DNA from: a bacterium | GTDB taxonomy: Bacteria; 4484-113; JAGGVC01 | DNA: 64,000 nucleotides | NCBI GenBank assembly: GCA_039961635.1 | Contig: JABRWB010000041.1 | Location: forward strand, 65,448 to 129,447 | Direction: 5' to 3' | In this document: piece after piece, positions 42,426 through 51,202 of the stretch | Numbering within the stretch: position 1 is the first letter of the stretch | How the letters are laid out: each line of letters starts with the position of its first letter | Notes under the pieces: generated by a model | Told to the model about the DNA's origin: nothing | Seen by the model: the letters and a program-made list of their open reading frames with translations, nothing else | The model's database searches: none | Translations under genes and position numbers: made by a program

Positions 42426-43130
42426 TCAAATTCCCAAATACGCTTTCTTGACGTCCTCGTTTTCGATCAATTCAGCGCCCGTGCCCCAAAGTTCAATCCT
42501 GCCGGTGACGAGCACGTACGCGTAATCCGAAATCTTGAGCGCCTGGAACGCGTTCTGCTCGACCAGCAGTATTGTAGCGCCTCGCGAGTTGATCTTGCGA
42601 ATGGTTTCGAAGATTTCTGCCACCAAATTCGGGGCAAGCCCCAGCGACGGCTCGTCTAGCAGCATCAGCTTCGGGTCCTGCATCATCGCCCTTCCGATCG
42701 CCAGCATCTGCTGCTCGCCGCCGGACAACGTTGCACCGATCTGACCGATGCGCTCCTTCAGCCGCGGGAAAAGCGCAAAAACCTCCTCTTTGCGCTCGGC
42801 AATTTTGCCGCGGTCCTTCTCCAGAAATGCTCCGATTTCCAGGTTTTCGTTGACAGTCAGATTCGTGAATATCCTTCTGCCTTCCGGCACCAGACTCATT
42901 CCAAGCGCCACTATTTTGTGCGCCGGCTTGTTAGTAATGTCGAGGCCGCTATAGGAAACGGTGCCGCCCGAAGTTCGAACCAACCCCATAATCGCGTTCA
43001 GCGTCGTGCTTTTGCCGGCTCCGTTGGCTCCGATCAGCGAGATTATCTTTCCTTCCGGGCAGTCAATCGAAATCCCCTTAAGCGCCTCGACCGCGCCGTA
43101 ATTGACCCGAAGAGCATCCACCTTCAGCAT
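42426..43130 (-). CDS. livF: Branched-chain amino acid-type ABC transporter ATP-binding protein LivF
   Basis: A 234-residue ABC ATPase. Walker A is GANGAGKST, the signature is LSGGEQQMLAIGRAMM, Walker B is LMLLDEPSLGLAP, and the H-loop region ILLVEQNAFQAL follows. It ends with DVKKAYLGI, typical of LivF. It starts in the livG stop codon (TGATG). Together with LivG it energises the permease. Confidence 0.95.
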   Translation of the reverse strand: MLKVDALRVNYGAVEALKGISIDCPEGKIISLIGANGAGKSTTLNAIMGLVRTSGGTVSYSGLDITNKPAHKIVALGMSLVPEGRRIFTNLTVNENLEIGAFLEKDRGKIAERKEEVFALFPRLKERIGQIGATLSGGEQQMLAIGRAMMQDPKLMLLDEPSLGLAPNLVAEIFETIRKINSRGATILLVEQNAFQALKISDYAYVLVTGRIELWGTGAELIENEDVKKAYLGI

Positions 43131-43894
43131 CAGGCATTTGCCTCCTTGCCCAGGTAAGCCTCGATGCAGCGCGGATTGCTTCTGATTTCCTCCGGTGCTC
43201 CCTCGGCAATCTTCTTGCCGTAGTCGATCATCACGATTCGCTGGCAAATGCCCATCACCAGCTTCATATCGTGCTCTATTAAAAGTATGCCCAGCTCGTG
43301 CTCTTCCAAAATGCGGAAAATCTTCTCCATAAGCTCTGAAGTTTCCCGGTCGTTCAATCCTGCCGCAGGCTCGTCAAGAAGCAGTATTTTCGGATTTGTA
43401 GCCATGGCCCGGGCAATTTCAAGATGCTTCTGAAGTCCGTAAGGTAGGTTTTTGGCAATAGACTTGGCGCAATCTTTTAAACCGTGATAGTCGAGAAGCT
43501 CATACGACTTTTCCTCGATTTCGCGCTCGATTCGGCGGCATCGAGGCGTTCTCAGGAATGCATCCACCAATGAGTATTTGCAATTACGGTCCAGCGCGAT
43601 TTTAACGTTGTCCAAGACGGTCAGGTTCTTGAATAGGCGCACGTTTTGAAACGTCCGGCCGATTCCCTTTCGGCATATTTCGTGCGTTTCGACCCCATTC
43701 AATCTCTCTCCATCGAGAATTACTTCGCCCTCGGTAGGCGGATAAACTCCGGTAATGGCGTTAAAAACAGTAGTTTTCCCCGCTCCATTCGGGCCGATAA
43801 GGCCGATCAGTTCCTTACTTCCTACGGACATCGTAAGCTTGTCAACCGCCCGTAGCCCTCCGAATACAACGCTCACGTCGCGCAGCTCAAGCAT
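43130..43894 (-). CDS. livG: Branched-chain amino acid-type ABC transporter ATP-binding protein LivG
   Basis: A 254-residue ABC ATPase. It has GPNGAGKTT, the LivG-type insertion with GIGRTFQNVRLF, LPYGLQKHLEIARAMA as signature, and ILLLDEPAAGLN. It ends EAYLGKEANA. The ATG (MLELRDVSVVFGG) lies inside livM, overlapping by eight bases, with GGGAG upstream. Confidence 0.95.
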   Translation of the reverse strand: MLELRDVSVVFGGLRAVDKLTMSVGSKELIGLIGPNGAGKTTVFNAITGVYPPTEGEVILDGERLNGVETHEICRKGIGRTFQNVRLFKNLTVLDNVKIALDRNCKYSLVDAFLRTPRCRRIEREIEEKSYELLDYHGLKDCAKSIAKNLPYGLQKHLEIARAMATNPKILLLDEPAAGLNDRETSELMEKIFRILEEHELGILLIEHDMKLVMGICQRIVMIDYGKKIAEGAPEEIRSNPRCIEAYLGKEANA

Positions 43895-45152
43895 CAGCGC
43901 TCCCGGCCGCGGGCGCGCGGCGCAAAAACTTGGGCAGCTGAAAGGCAAACTCACTTTGACCGAACAGCCCGCCAGGTCTAAAAATCATAAGGAACACAAG
44001 AGCCAGCGAATAAATAACCATCCGCCATTGCCCGACAGCCCTGAATGCTTCGGGCAATATCGTGATCACCGTGGAGCCGATTATCGTCCCGGTTAGACTG
44101 CCCATTCCGCCCAACACCACCATAAGCAGAACTTCAACGCTTTTGAAGAAGTTGAACTCGTATGGGTTGAAAGACGGAATTGAATGCGCCAAAAGCCCAC
44201 CTGCAACGCCGGCGAAAAAGCTTCCAATCAGGAAATTCATGAGCTTGAACTTAAATAGGTTGATGCCAAGCATAGTTCCTGCCATTTCATCTTCGCGGAT
44301 GGCTATAACCGCCCGGCCGTAAATGCTCCTCAAGTAGTTGCGGAAAAGCCAAATCACCAGCGTGACCACGCCGATCAACAAAAGGAACACCGTCCATTGG
44401 CTAGACAAATAACTTGACCATGATCTCGCCTTTTGCAACTCGAACACTGAATAAAAGGCATTGTTCAGCTTTCGCGAGTTTACCACCGCAATAGTTGCCA
44501 GCGTCGCCATGTAAATAACCCGTAGAATCAAGAGGGCCGGTTTATTGACGCCGAAACGCCTTCCAACAAAAGCGGACAATTTTCTTTCCAGCACGGCCAG
44601 GCCGTAAACGAGCAGAAACGCCGCTGCCCCTATCCAAAGGAATGCAAATACCAAGTTCATCGCCTGGTTGATATTCGCTGGCGGCGCGCCCGACAGTTCC
44701 GCAATCGCCTTGCCCGCGTATTCGGGGGCGATCGCACCAGGCCAAGCCAGTACGTTTTTAAGCTGCGGAAGCGTTTCGATTTTAGAAGCCCCACCGGGAA
44801 CCCCGGTTGCTCCGCCGAAATACGCAGGCGGCAAAATAAGCAATATTCGAATGACGATTTCCCCGAATCCAAGGGTTGCGATTGCCAGATAGTCCCCGCG
44901 CAGCCTTAGTGCCGGCACTCCTGTCAACAATCCTAAAATCGCTGCAAGTAAACCGCCGCAAATCACTCCGACGGGAAGCGGCATACCGAAACCGCCTACC
45001 AAAATCGCGCTCGTGTACGCCCCGATGGCCAGGAATGCGGCATGGCCAAGTGAAAACTGTCCGTTAAATCCCAGAATCAAGTTGAGACTTTGCGCGAAAA
45101 TGATATTCACAAGGATAAGGATGATGATGGTCTCGAAATACCCGTTGATCAT
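43887..45152 (-). CDS. livM: Branched-chain amino acid-type ABC transporter permease LivM (with extra helices)
   Basis: A 421-residue permease. It shows the LivM core: NLILGFNGQFSLGHAAFLAIGAYTSAIL, GDYLAIATLGFGEI, then REDEMAGTMLGINLFKFK and LGGMGSLTGTIIGS. Between GGATGVPGGAS and the helix at SQWTVFLLLIG there are about 130 extra residues with at least two hydrophobic segments (FAFLWIGAAAFLLVYG; ALLILRVIYMATLATIAVV). The ATG overlaps the livH stop (TGATG) and has AGGAGAAGG upstream. Confidence 0.92.
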   Translation of the reverse strand: MINGYFETIIILILVNIIFAQSLNLILGFNGQFSLGHAAFLAIGAYTSAILVGGFGMPLPVGVICGGLLAAILGLLTGVPALRLRGDYLAIATLGFGEIVIRILLILPPAYFGGATGVPGGASKIETLPQLKNVLAWPGAIAPEYAGKAIAELSGAPPANINQAMNLVFAFLWIGAAAFLLVYGLAVLERKLSAFVGRRFGVNKPALLILRVIYMATLATIAVVNSRKLNNAFYSVFELQKARSWSSYLSSQWTVFLLLIGVVTLVIWLFRNYLRSIYGRAVIAIREDEMAGTMLGINLFKFKLMNFLIGSFFAGVAGGLLAHSIPSFNPYEFNFFKSVEVLLMVVLGGMGSLTGTIIGSTVITILPEAFRAVGQWRMVIYSLALVFLMIFRPGGLFGQSEFAFQLPKFLRRAPAAGSADA

Positions 45153-46627
45153 CACACCTTCTCCTTGGCGGACCTTCCAAACAGCCCCGTGGGTTTGACA
45201 AGTAATACGATGATAAGGAATGCAAACGCCACTGCATCAGACAACGCGCTTAGATTGGCCGGAATATAGCCCTTCACGAGGAACTCGGACACTCCCATAA
45301 TCAGGCCGCCAGCCGCAGCGCCCGGAATGCTGCCGATACCGCCCAAAACAGCTGCGACGAACGCCTTGATTCCCGGAAGGATGCCCATTAGCGGCGTAAT
45401 GCTCTCCCAGTACAGCCCCACAAGACATCCTGCAACCGCAGCAAGTGCCGAGCCCAGCGCGAATGTTTTGCTGATAACGGAATCGGTGTCAATGCCCATC
45501 AGCCGCGTAACATCCTTGTCAAAGCTTATTGCCCGCATTGCAATGCCGAACTTTGTCCGGTTGATCAGCCAGAATAGAAACGCAAGGATGGCAGCTGTCG
45601 TAGCCAGGATTACCAGCTGAATCGGCGTTGCGCTCAGACCGAACCCGCGCTTTTCGGCCGCATCGTAGTCTGATGAGGCTGCGTTTGCCGGATTAGTTCG
45701 AAGACCAAAATCGAGCGGAATGTAAACTGCGTTCGAGCCGAACACCGACCTTATATTTCTAATCCTTGCGGGAGTCTCAGCCCATTTAAGTTCAACGCTT
45801 CCGGTCGTCTTGCCAGGCTTCCTGTTAATCGTCAATCCCGTCGGCGCTTCCAGTTTTGAGCCGGATTGCTCCTCGAATCCTCCCGCGGCGAATTCTTCGC
45901 CCTCCGCCAGCGCGACAGGCTGGCTCCAATCGCTTTTGCCCAGTTCCGTTTCCACCCGAACGCGCGCGAAGCACGCGCCCTGCAACTCCGCTTCCGCGCG
46001 CGTTGCGTCGTAAACGATGCGCCTGATCGGGGTGGAGAAATCCGCCGATTTGTCGAATTCCGCCGTGTAAACGGCGAACGATTTCGGCGCAAAGCTTTTT
46101 GGATTGGCGGTAAAAACGATTATCCCCAGGTTTTCGAGGAAAAACGACATCCCGACCGCGGTAATTAGCGCGGCGATTCGCGTGGACTTTCGAAGCGGCA
46201 GGTACGCGAACTTTTCCATCAAAACACCGCAAAGTGCACAAAGAGCCATCGCGCAAAACATCGCAAGGAAAAACGCCGCATACAGCGGCCATTCACGCTC
46301 GAAGTAAAGCCTGTGGATGAAAATCCGCAAAAAGTAATAGCCGAAGTACGCTCCCAGCATGTATATGTCACCGTGAGCGAAGTTAATCAGCTGGATTACG
46401 CCATAAACCATCGTGTAACCAAGTGAGATAAGCGCGTATACGCAGCCGAGCACCACACCATTAAAAAGAAGTTGGACAAGGTAGCCGCCGGTAAAAAGAT
46501 CGCTATCAGGGTATTTGTTTTGAAGGAAGCCGAAAAGAAGCCACAGCAACAGCAAAACCGCTGCCGACGCAACTGCGCCGATACGCCCTCCCCTGGTTGT
46601 CGGCAAAAGCGACAGCCTCACTTGCAC
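45152..46627 (-). CDS. livH: Branched-chain amino acid-type ABC transporter permease LivH with large FN3-like insertion
   Basis: A 491-residue permease, against roughly 300 for typical LivH. The core is recognisable: LLFNGVVLGCVYALISLGYTMVYGVIQLINFAHGDIYMLGAY, ITAVGMSFFLENLGI, and after the insertion RTKFGIAMRAISFDKDVTRLMGI and GGIGSIPGAAAGGL. The insertion (about 185-330) includes YDATRAEAELQG...VRVETELGKSDWSQPVAL and APTGLTI...GSVELKWAET, which look like the end of one FN3 domain and the beginning of another. It would face outward. Start GTG; a hairpin separates it from the upstream binding-protein gene. Confidence 0.9.
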   Translation of the reverse strand: MQVRLSLLPTTRGGRIGAVASAAVLLLLWLLFGFLQNKYPDSDLFTGGYLVQLLFNGVVLGCVYALISLGYTMVYGVIQLINFAHGDIYMLGAYFGYYFLRIFIHRLYFEREWPLYAAFFLAMFCAMALCALCGVLMEKFAYLPLRKSTRIAALITAVGMSFFLENLGIIVFTANPKSFAPKSFAVYTAEFDKSADFSTPIRRIVYDATRAEAELQGACFARVRVETELGKSDWSQPVALAEGEEFAAGGFEEQSGSKLEAPTGLTINRKPGKTTGSVELKWAETPARIRNIRSVFGSNAVYIPLDFGLRTNPANAASSDYDAAEKRGFGLSATPIQLVILATTAAILAFLFWLINRTKFGIAMRAISFDKDVTRLMGIDTDSVISKTFALGSALAAVAGCLVGLYWESITPLMGILPGIKAFVAAVLGGIGSIPGAAAGGLIMGVSEFLVKGYIPANLSALSDAVAFAFLIIVLLVKPTGLFGRSAKEKV

Positions 46628-46645
46628 CCCCGGTGACTTGAATCC

Positions 46646-46676
46646 AAATGCGGGGGCGGAATTCGCCCCCGCATTT
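46646..46676 (-). terminator. GC-rich hairpin between the binding-protein gene and livH
   Basis: Two perfect 13-base arms (AAATGCGGGGGCG and its complement) surround a five-base loop. On the minus strand the hairpin follows the binding-protein stop by 24 bases and is trailed by only a short T run. It probably stabilises the upstream mRNA or partly terminates, giving more binding protein than permease. Confidence 0.65.
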
Positions 46677-46699
46677 TATCGACACATTTGCAATCCTGA

Positions 46700-47980
46700 C
46701 TACGCACCGTGGCTTTCGCCCTGCTCGGCGGCATCACTCATTTCAACCGGCTCGTTTGAATCCGTGGCTGCAGGGGCAGGCGATTCGGCAGGAATGGTTT
46801 TGTACATTGCGAACTTACCTTCCTTGACCTGCAAAACAACGACATCCTTCACGGCGTTATGCTTGTCGTTGATCGTAATATTGCCGGTAACTCCCGGGAA
46901 ATTCTTGGTTTCGCCGAGAGCTTTCGTTATGGCTTCAGGATCCGCTGCGCCCGCGCGCTTTATTGCGTCCGCACACAAGTTCATCGCGTCGTATCCCAAA
47001 ACCGCCATCGCGTCGGGCACCGCGTTGTAGCGCGCCTTGTATTTTGAAACGAACGCCTGGACGGTCGGATTGGGATCATCCGCCGAGAAGTGTGTCGTGA
47101 AGAACGCGCCTTCTATCGCGTCGCCGGCTATTTCGACCAGTTTTGGCGAGTCGAAACCGTCGCCTCCGACAATTGTTTGTGTTATTCCAATTTCGCGCGC
47201 CTGGGAAGCTATCTTGCCGACTTCGCTGTAATAGCCCGGTACGACCAGCACGTCAAATTTGCTTGCGTGAATCTGCGAAAGATGGGCTCTAAAATCGTTG
47301 TCCACCTTGGCGTCGTAGGTTCGTTCCGCGGCAATCGTTCCACCAAGCTCTGCAAAGGTCTTTTTGACGCGTTCATATATTCCTTTGGAATAGTCCGAGC
47401 CGTTGTCGTAAAGAATTGCTATCCGCTCCGCCTTCAAATCCTCGCGGCAAAACTTTGCAATCGCATCGCCCTGAAAATCGTCAATGAAGCACGTCCGGAA
47501 TGTGTACTTTTTGGTTGTGCCGTCGCCCGCGAGCGTAAGATCTGTCCTGGTGGACGCCGGTGTAACTTGCGGGACATGCTTGTCTTCGGCTATCGCGCTG
47601 ATCGCGATGGAATTTGTTGAAGCAACAGCTCCGATCATCAGCGGAACCTTATCTATATCTACCTGCTTCTTTGCGGCATTCGCCGCATCGGTTCCCTTGC
47701 CCTGGTTATCATCCTGAATCAGAATGATATCCTTCCCCAGAACCGGCTTCGGACCCATTTCCTCAAGAGCAAGTTTGATTCCATTAAGGCACGACTGGCC
47801 GAAAGTCGCCGTGTCGCCCGTAAGCTCAAGGTTCACGCCGATTTTGATGCCCTCGGCGTCGCCGTGAAGCTTGGCAGTGCCATCCGCGCCGCCGCCTTCA
47901 TCCTCGGCCGGAGGCGGATTGCATCCGGCCAGCAACGCGGCAAGAACGACCGAAATCAACCCATAAACGCATTTCCTCAT
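46700..47980 (-). CDS. Branched-chain amino acid-type ABC transporter substrate-binding lipoprotein
   Basis: A 426-residue family 6 periplasmic binding protein (LivJ/LivK type). The signal peptide ends in LLAGC. The mature protein begins IKIGVNLELTGDTATFGQSCLNGIKLALEEM, with VPLMIGAVASTNSIAISAIAEDKHVPQVTPAST and TIVGGDGFDSPKLVE typical of the family. GGGGAGG precedes the ATG. First gene of a five-gene transporter operon. The ligand could be an amino acid, amide or other small solute. Confidence 0.93.
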   Translation of the reverse strand: MRKCVYGLISVVLAALLAGCNPPPAEDEGGGADGTAKLHGDAEGIKIGVNLELTGDTATFGQSCLNGIKLALEEMGPKPVLGKDIILIQDDNQGKGTDAANAAKKQVDIDKVPLMIGAVASTNSIAISAIAEDKHVPQVTPASTRTDLTLAGDGTTKKYTFRTCFIDDFQGDAIAKFCREDLKAERIAILYDNGSDYSKGIYERVKKTFAELGGTIAAERTYDAKVDNDFRAHLSQIHASKFDVLVVPGYYSEVGKIASQAREIGITQTIVGGDGFDSPKLVEIAGDAIEGAFFTTHFSADDPNPTVQAFVSKYKARYNAVPDAMAVLGYDAMNLCADAIKRAGAADPEAITKALGETKNFPGVTGNITINDKHNAVKDVVVLQVKEGKFAMYKTIPAESPAPAATDSNEPVEMSDAAEQGESHGA

Positions 47981-48025
47981 GAGCAACCTCCCCAAAGCCT
48001 GGCGCGGGCCAAAGCGGCCGGCGCC

Positions 48026-48055
48026 TTGACACGAAAGTATACACCACAATACAAT
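48026..48055 (+). promoter_or_regulatory. Promoter of tRNA-Leu
   Basis: TTGACA (48026-48031) and TACAAT (48050-48055) are 18 bases apart, predicting a start near 48062, three bases before the mature tRNA. Confidence 0.6.
48036..48041 (-). promoter_or_regulatory. -10 element of the binding-protein (liv) operon
   Basis: TATACT on the minus strand, with TTGCCT about 16 bases upstream. It interleaves with the tRNA-Leu promoter on the other strand, so the two could compete. Confidence 0.4.
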
Positions 48056-48064
48056 TCAGGCAAG

Positions 48065-48147
48065 GCCGAAGTGGCGGAATGGCAGACGCGCTAGACTCAA
48101 AATCTAGTGTCCTCACGGGCGTGTGGGTTCGACTCCCACCTTCGGCA
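48065..48147 (+). tRNA. tRNA-Leu (CAA)
   Basis: An 83-base class II tRNA. The acceptor GCCGAAG pairs with CTTCGGC, discriminator A. The anticodon stem CTAGA/TCTAG encloses loop CTCAAAA, giving anticodon CAA (48098-48100), reading UUG. A long variable arm and the T arm GTGGG-TTCGACT-CCCAC are present. The 3' CCA is not encoded. Confidence 0.95.
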
Positions 48148-48187
48148 TTAAACCGTTTTTTAATGCATACTTCGCGGTTTCAGGCGC

Positions 48188-48203
48188 TATAATCGCCTCG
48201 ATG
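48188..48203 (+). promoter_or_regulatory. TATAAT -10 seven bases before an ATG start (leaderless type)
   Basis: TATAAT at 48188-48193, seven bases, then the ATG of the receiver/PPDK-N gene at 48201; no Shine-Dalgarno. Confidence 0.5.
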
Positions 48204-51191
48204 CATCCAAAATCCTTCGGAAAATCCACCCTGGACGAGCGGATAAAACGGATGTCGCTCGATTTCGAGGGATTTCATAACCTGATGCATCATAGGGTTA
48301 TGGATGTCCTTCTGGTGGCAAGCCTGTACGACTCTTATATTCTAGAGGGCGAAGGGCATCTCTCCGAACTCCTCCTATCCGAATTCCTTGAACTCAACCT
48401 GCGGTTTTCACCCAGATTCCATCGCGCAGGTTCCGCGGAGGAAGCGCTTCGGGCGCTTGATGGGCGCAATTACGATCTGGTTGTCACGATGCCAAGGATT
48501 CAAGATCGCGGCATCACGGATTTGGCGAAGGAAATCAAGAAAATGCATCGGGGTCTGCCGATTGTACTCCTGGCGCACAATTCGCGTGAAATCGATCGTT
48601 TAAAGGAACTTCCAGGCTCGTCGGCCATTGACCATGTTTTCCTTTGGCAAGGTGATTTGAAGGTTTTTATGGCGATCACAAAGATGATCGAGGATCAACT
48701 GAACGCCCAACACGACGTTAAAGTCGGAGGAGTGCAAGCGATCATCGTCATTGAAGACTCGCCAACATTCATATCCAAGTTTCTTCCGCTTATTTACACC
48801 GAAATCATGAGACAAACCCAGCACCTGATGGCCGAGGGCTTCAACTTGGCCCACAGGCTTCTGCGTCAGGGCGCTCGGCCGAAAATTCTGCTCGCCAGAA
48901 CTTTCGAAGAAGCATGCGCGTACTATGAGGAATTCAAGGACAACCTGCTTGGTGTGGTATCTGATGTAGCTTTTCCGCGCCGCGGCGTGCACGATCACGG
49001 CGCGGGCTTCCATTTCATTCAAATGGTTCGCAAGGAGAATCCGCACCTTCCCGTTTTGCTGCAATCGAGCCTTGCGGATAACTCGAAAACAGCGGAGGAA
49101 TTGGCAGTCCGATTCTTGAATAAGAACTCCCCCACGCTCCTGAACGAGCTCCGAGACTTCATAAGGGAGAATTTCGGATTCGGGGATTTTATCTTCAGGT
49201 TGCCGGACGGCAAAGAAGTCGGACGTGCTGGAAATTTAAAGGAACTGCAGGAAATCCTGCCCGATATACCGGACGAGTCCGTGCTTTATCACGCCAGTCA
49301 CAATCATTTTTCAAGCTGGCTCAAGGCACGCACCGAATTTGAGCTTGCAGCAATGCTCAAGCCGATTAGCGTGGAGGAATTCGCTGATATTGCAGAATTG
49401 CGCGCGTTTCTAATAGGAGTATTCAGCGAATTCAGAAGCGCAATTTTAAGAGGCGTTGTAACCGACTTTGCCGGCCATTCAACTTCCGGATTCACCCGAA
49501 TTGGAGCCGGCAGCCTTGGAGGCAAGGCACACAATCTTGCCTTTATCAACAGGATGATGTCGCGCTATACGTTCGACGGCGGACCGTCGGGAATGACATA
49601 TAAATTGCCCATCACAGCCGTAATTGCCACCGGCGTCTTTGAAGAATTCATGAACCGGAACCGCCTTTGGGACAAAGTATTGGGAGATATGTCCGATTCG
49701 GACATCGATCGGCTGTTCCTGTCGGGGGAATTTCCGGAAGACGCGGAATCTAGTGTCTCTGAATTTGTGGCGAACCGTACATTTCCACTGGCCGTGCGTT
49801 CTTCAAGCCAGTTGGAGGACTCGCAGTATTTGCCGTTCGCTGGCGTATATAGAACTCTGATGCTCTCCAATAACCAGCCTTCTGCACAAACCAGGACGGC
49901 ATTGCTTGTCGGAGCAATCAAATTGGTTTACGCCTCCACCTTTCACAAGCGGGCGAAGCGGTACATCCTCTCTTCCCCGTACAGAATCGAAGAAGAAAGG
50001 ATGGCGGTAATTGTTCAGCAACTCGTGGGCAGGCGATACGACCAATATTTTTATCCCTTGGTTTCGGGAGTTGCATCCTCGCACAATTATTACGCCATCC
50101 AGGAAAAAGATCCGCGATGGGGAGTCGCTTCCGTTGCACTGGGCTTGGGGAAATACGTTGTGGAAGGGGGGTTAACCTGGCGGTTTTGTCCCAGATTTCC
50201 CCAAAGCCTTCCGCCGATTGGCCGCCCAGCCGACTTGGCGGCCGCCACCCAAAGATATTTCTATGCTCTCGACTTGTCGTCCAATTCTGAAGCAGACCCA
50301 ACTCAACTTGAGCATAACCTCAAAAAGCTTGAACTGGATTCCGCGGAAGCTCACGGCACGCTGGAAGCGGTAGGTTCCACTTACTCTGCAGAAGACGACC
50401 GCGTATACGACGGCATTTCCCGCCCGGGACAACGAATTGTTACATTCGCCCATATTCTAAAGAATCGGCTTTATCCAATGGCCGAAGCCGTTGACCACTT
50501 GCTTGGTAAGCTTTCTCAAGCGGTCGGCTGCCCGGTTGAAATCGAATTCGCAATAAACATTCCGGATGAAAACGAAAAGGTGGCGTCACTGTCGATCTTG
50601 CAATTCCGCCAGCTGGTGGCCGAGTCTTCGCCTGAGCGCATATCTCTTGATAACCTAAATCCTGATGCGGTCTTTTGCCGCAGCGAATCTTCACTTGGCA
50701 ACGGCATAATCGAGAACATATCCGATATCGTATATGTAATGCCGGGAGCGTTCGAAGCATCGAAAACCAAGGAAATTGCCAAGCATATTTCTGCTTTGAA
50801 CGGGGAATTGCTCAATAAGGGCTGCAACTTTCTTTTGATTGGGCCAGGACGATGGGGATCGAGCGACAGTTGGTTGGGAATCCCCGTCGATTGGGAGGAC
50901 ATCTCGGCCGCCCGCGTTATAATCGAAATAATCCTTGAAAACTTCAAGGTCGAGCCTTCGCAAGGCACGCACTTTTTCCATAACATAACCGCCCACGAAA
51001 TGGGCTACCTCACTATAAAGTCATCCAGCAACGATGAATTTGTGGATTTCAATTGGCTGGACACTCAAAAGGTAGTATCAGAAACTTCTTTCGTTCGGCA
51101 CGTCAGGACTCAAGGCTCCATCCGGGTATTGCTTGACGGAGTTTCCGGAAGGGCCGCAATACTCAAACCCGGCTGTCGCAAAGACTTATAG
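48201..51191 (+). CDS. Receiver-like domains fused to a PEP/pyruvate-binding (PPDK-N) domain
   Basis: A 996-residue cytoplasmic protein. Residues about 34-160 form a receiver-like fold without the phosphorylatable Asp (YDLVVTMPRI). Residues about 178-300 form a second receiver with the acidic pair VIEDSP and Asp255 (VVSDVAF). The C-terminal half matches the ATP-grasp part of PEP synthase/PPDK (AGSLGGKAHNLAFINRMM, FPLAVRSSSQLEDSQYLPFAGVY, then LLIGPGRWGSSDSWLGIPVDW). The phosphohistidine swivel and PEP barrel domains are absent, so it cannot be a complete PEP synthase. Similar fusions exist in other bacteria without known function. Leaderless-type promoter. Confidence 0.8.
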   Translation: MHPKSFGKSTLDERIKRMSLDFEGFHNLMHHRVMDVLLVASLYDSYILEGEGHLSELLLSEFLELNLRFSPRFHRAGSAEEALRALDGRNYDLVVTMPRIQDRGITDLAKEIKKMHRGLPIVLLAHNSREIDRLKELPGSSAIDHVFLWQGDLKVFMAITKMIEDQLNAQHDVKVGGVQAIIVIEDSPTFISKFLPLIYTEIMRQTQHLMAEGFNLAHRLLRQGARPKILLARTFEEACAYYEEFKDNLLGVVSDVAFPRRGVHDHGAGFHFIQMVRKENPHLPVLLQSSLADNSKTAEELAVRFLNKNSPTLLNELRDFIRENFGFGDFIFRLPDGKEVGRAGNLKELQEILPDIPDESVLYHASHNHFSSWLKARTEFELAAMLKPISVEEFADIAELRAFLIGVFSEFRSAILRGVVTDFAGHSTSGFTRIGAGSLGGKAHNLAFINRMMSRYTFDGGPSGMTYKLPITAVIATGVFEEFMNRNRLWDKVLGDMSDSDIDRLFLSGEFPEDAESSVSEFVANRTFPLAVRSSSQLEDSQYLPFAGVYRTLMLSNNQPSAQTRTALLVGAIKLVYASTFHKRAKRYILSSPYRIEEERMAVIVQQLVGRRYDQYFYPLVSGVASSHNYYAIQEKDPRWGVASVALGLGKYVVEGGLTWRFCPRFPQSLPPIGRPADLAAATQRYFYALDLSSNSEADPTQLEHNLKKLELDSAEAHGTLEAVGSTYSAEDDRVYDGISRPGQRIVTFAHILKNRLYPMAEAVDHLLGKLSQAVGCPVEIEFAINIPDENEKVASLSILQFRQLVAESSPERISLDNLNPDAVFCRSESSLGNGIIENISDIVYVMPGAFEASKTKEIAKHISALNGELLNKGCNFLLIGPGRWGSSDSWLGIPVDWEDISAARVIIEIILENFKVEPSQGTHFFHNITAHEMGYLTIKSSSNDEFVDFNWLDTQKVVSETSFVRHVRTQGSIRVLLDGVSGRAAILKPGCRKDL

Positions 51192-51202
51192 CCAACGCCG
51201 CG

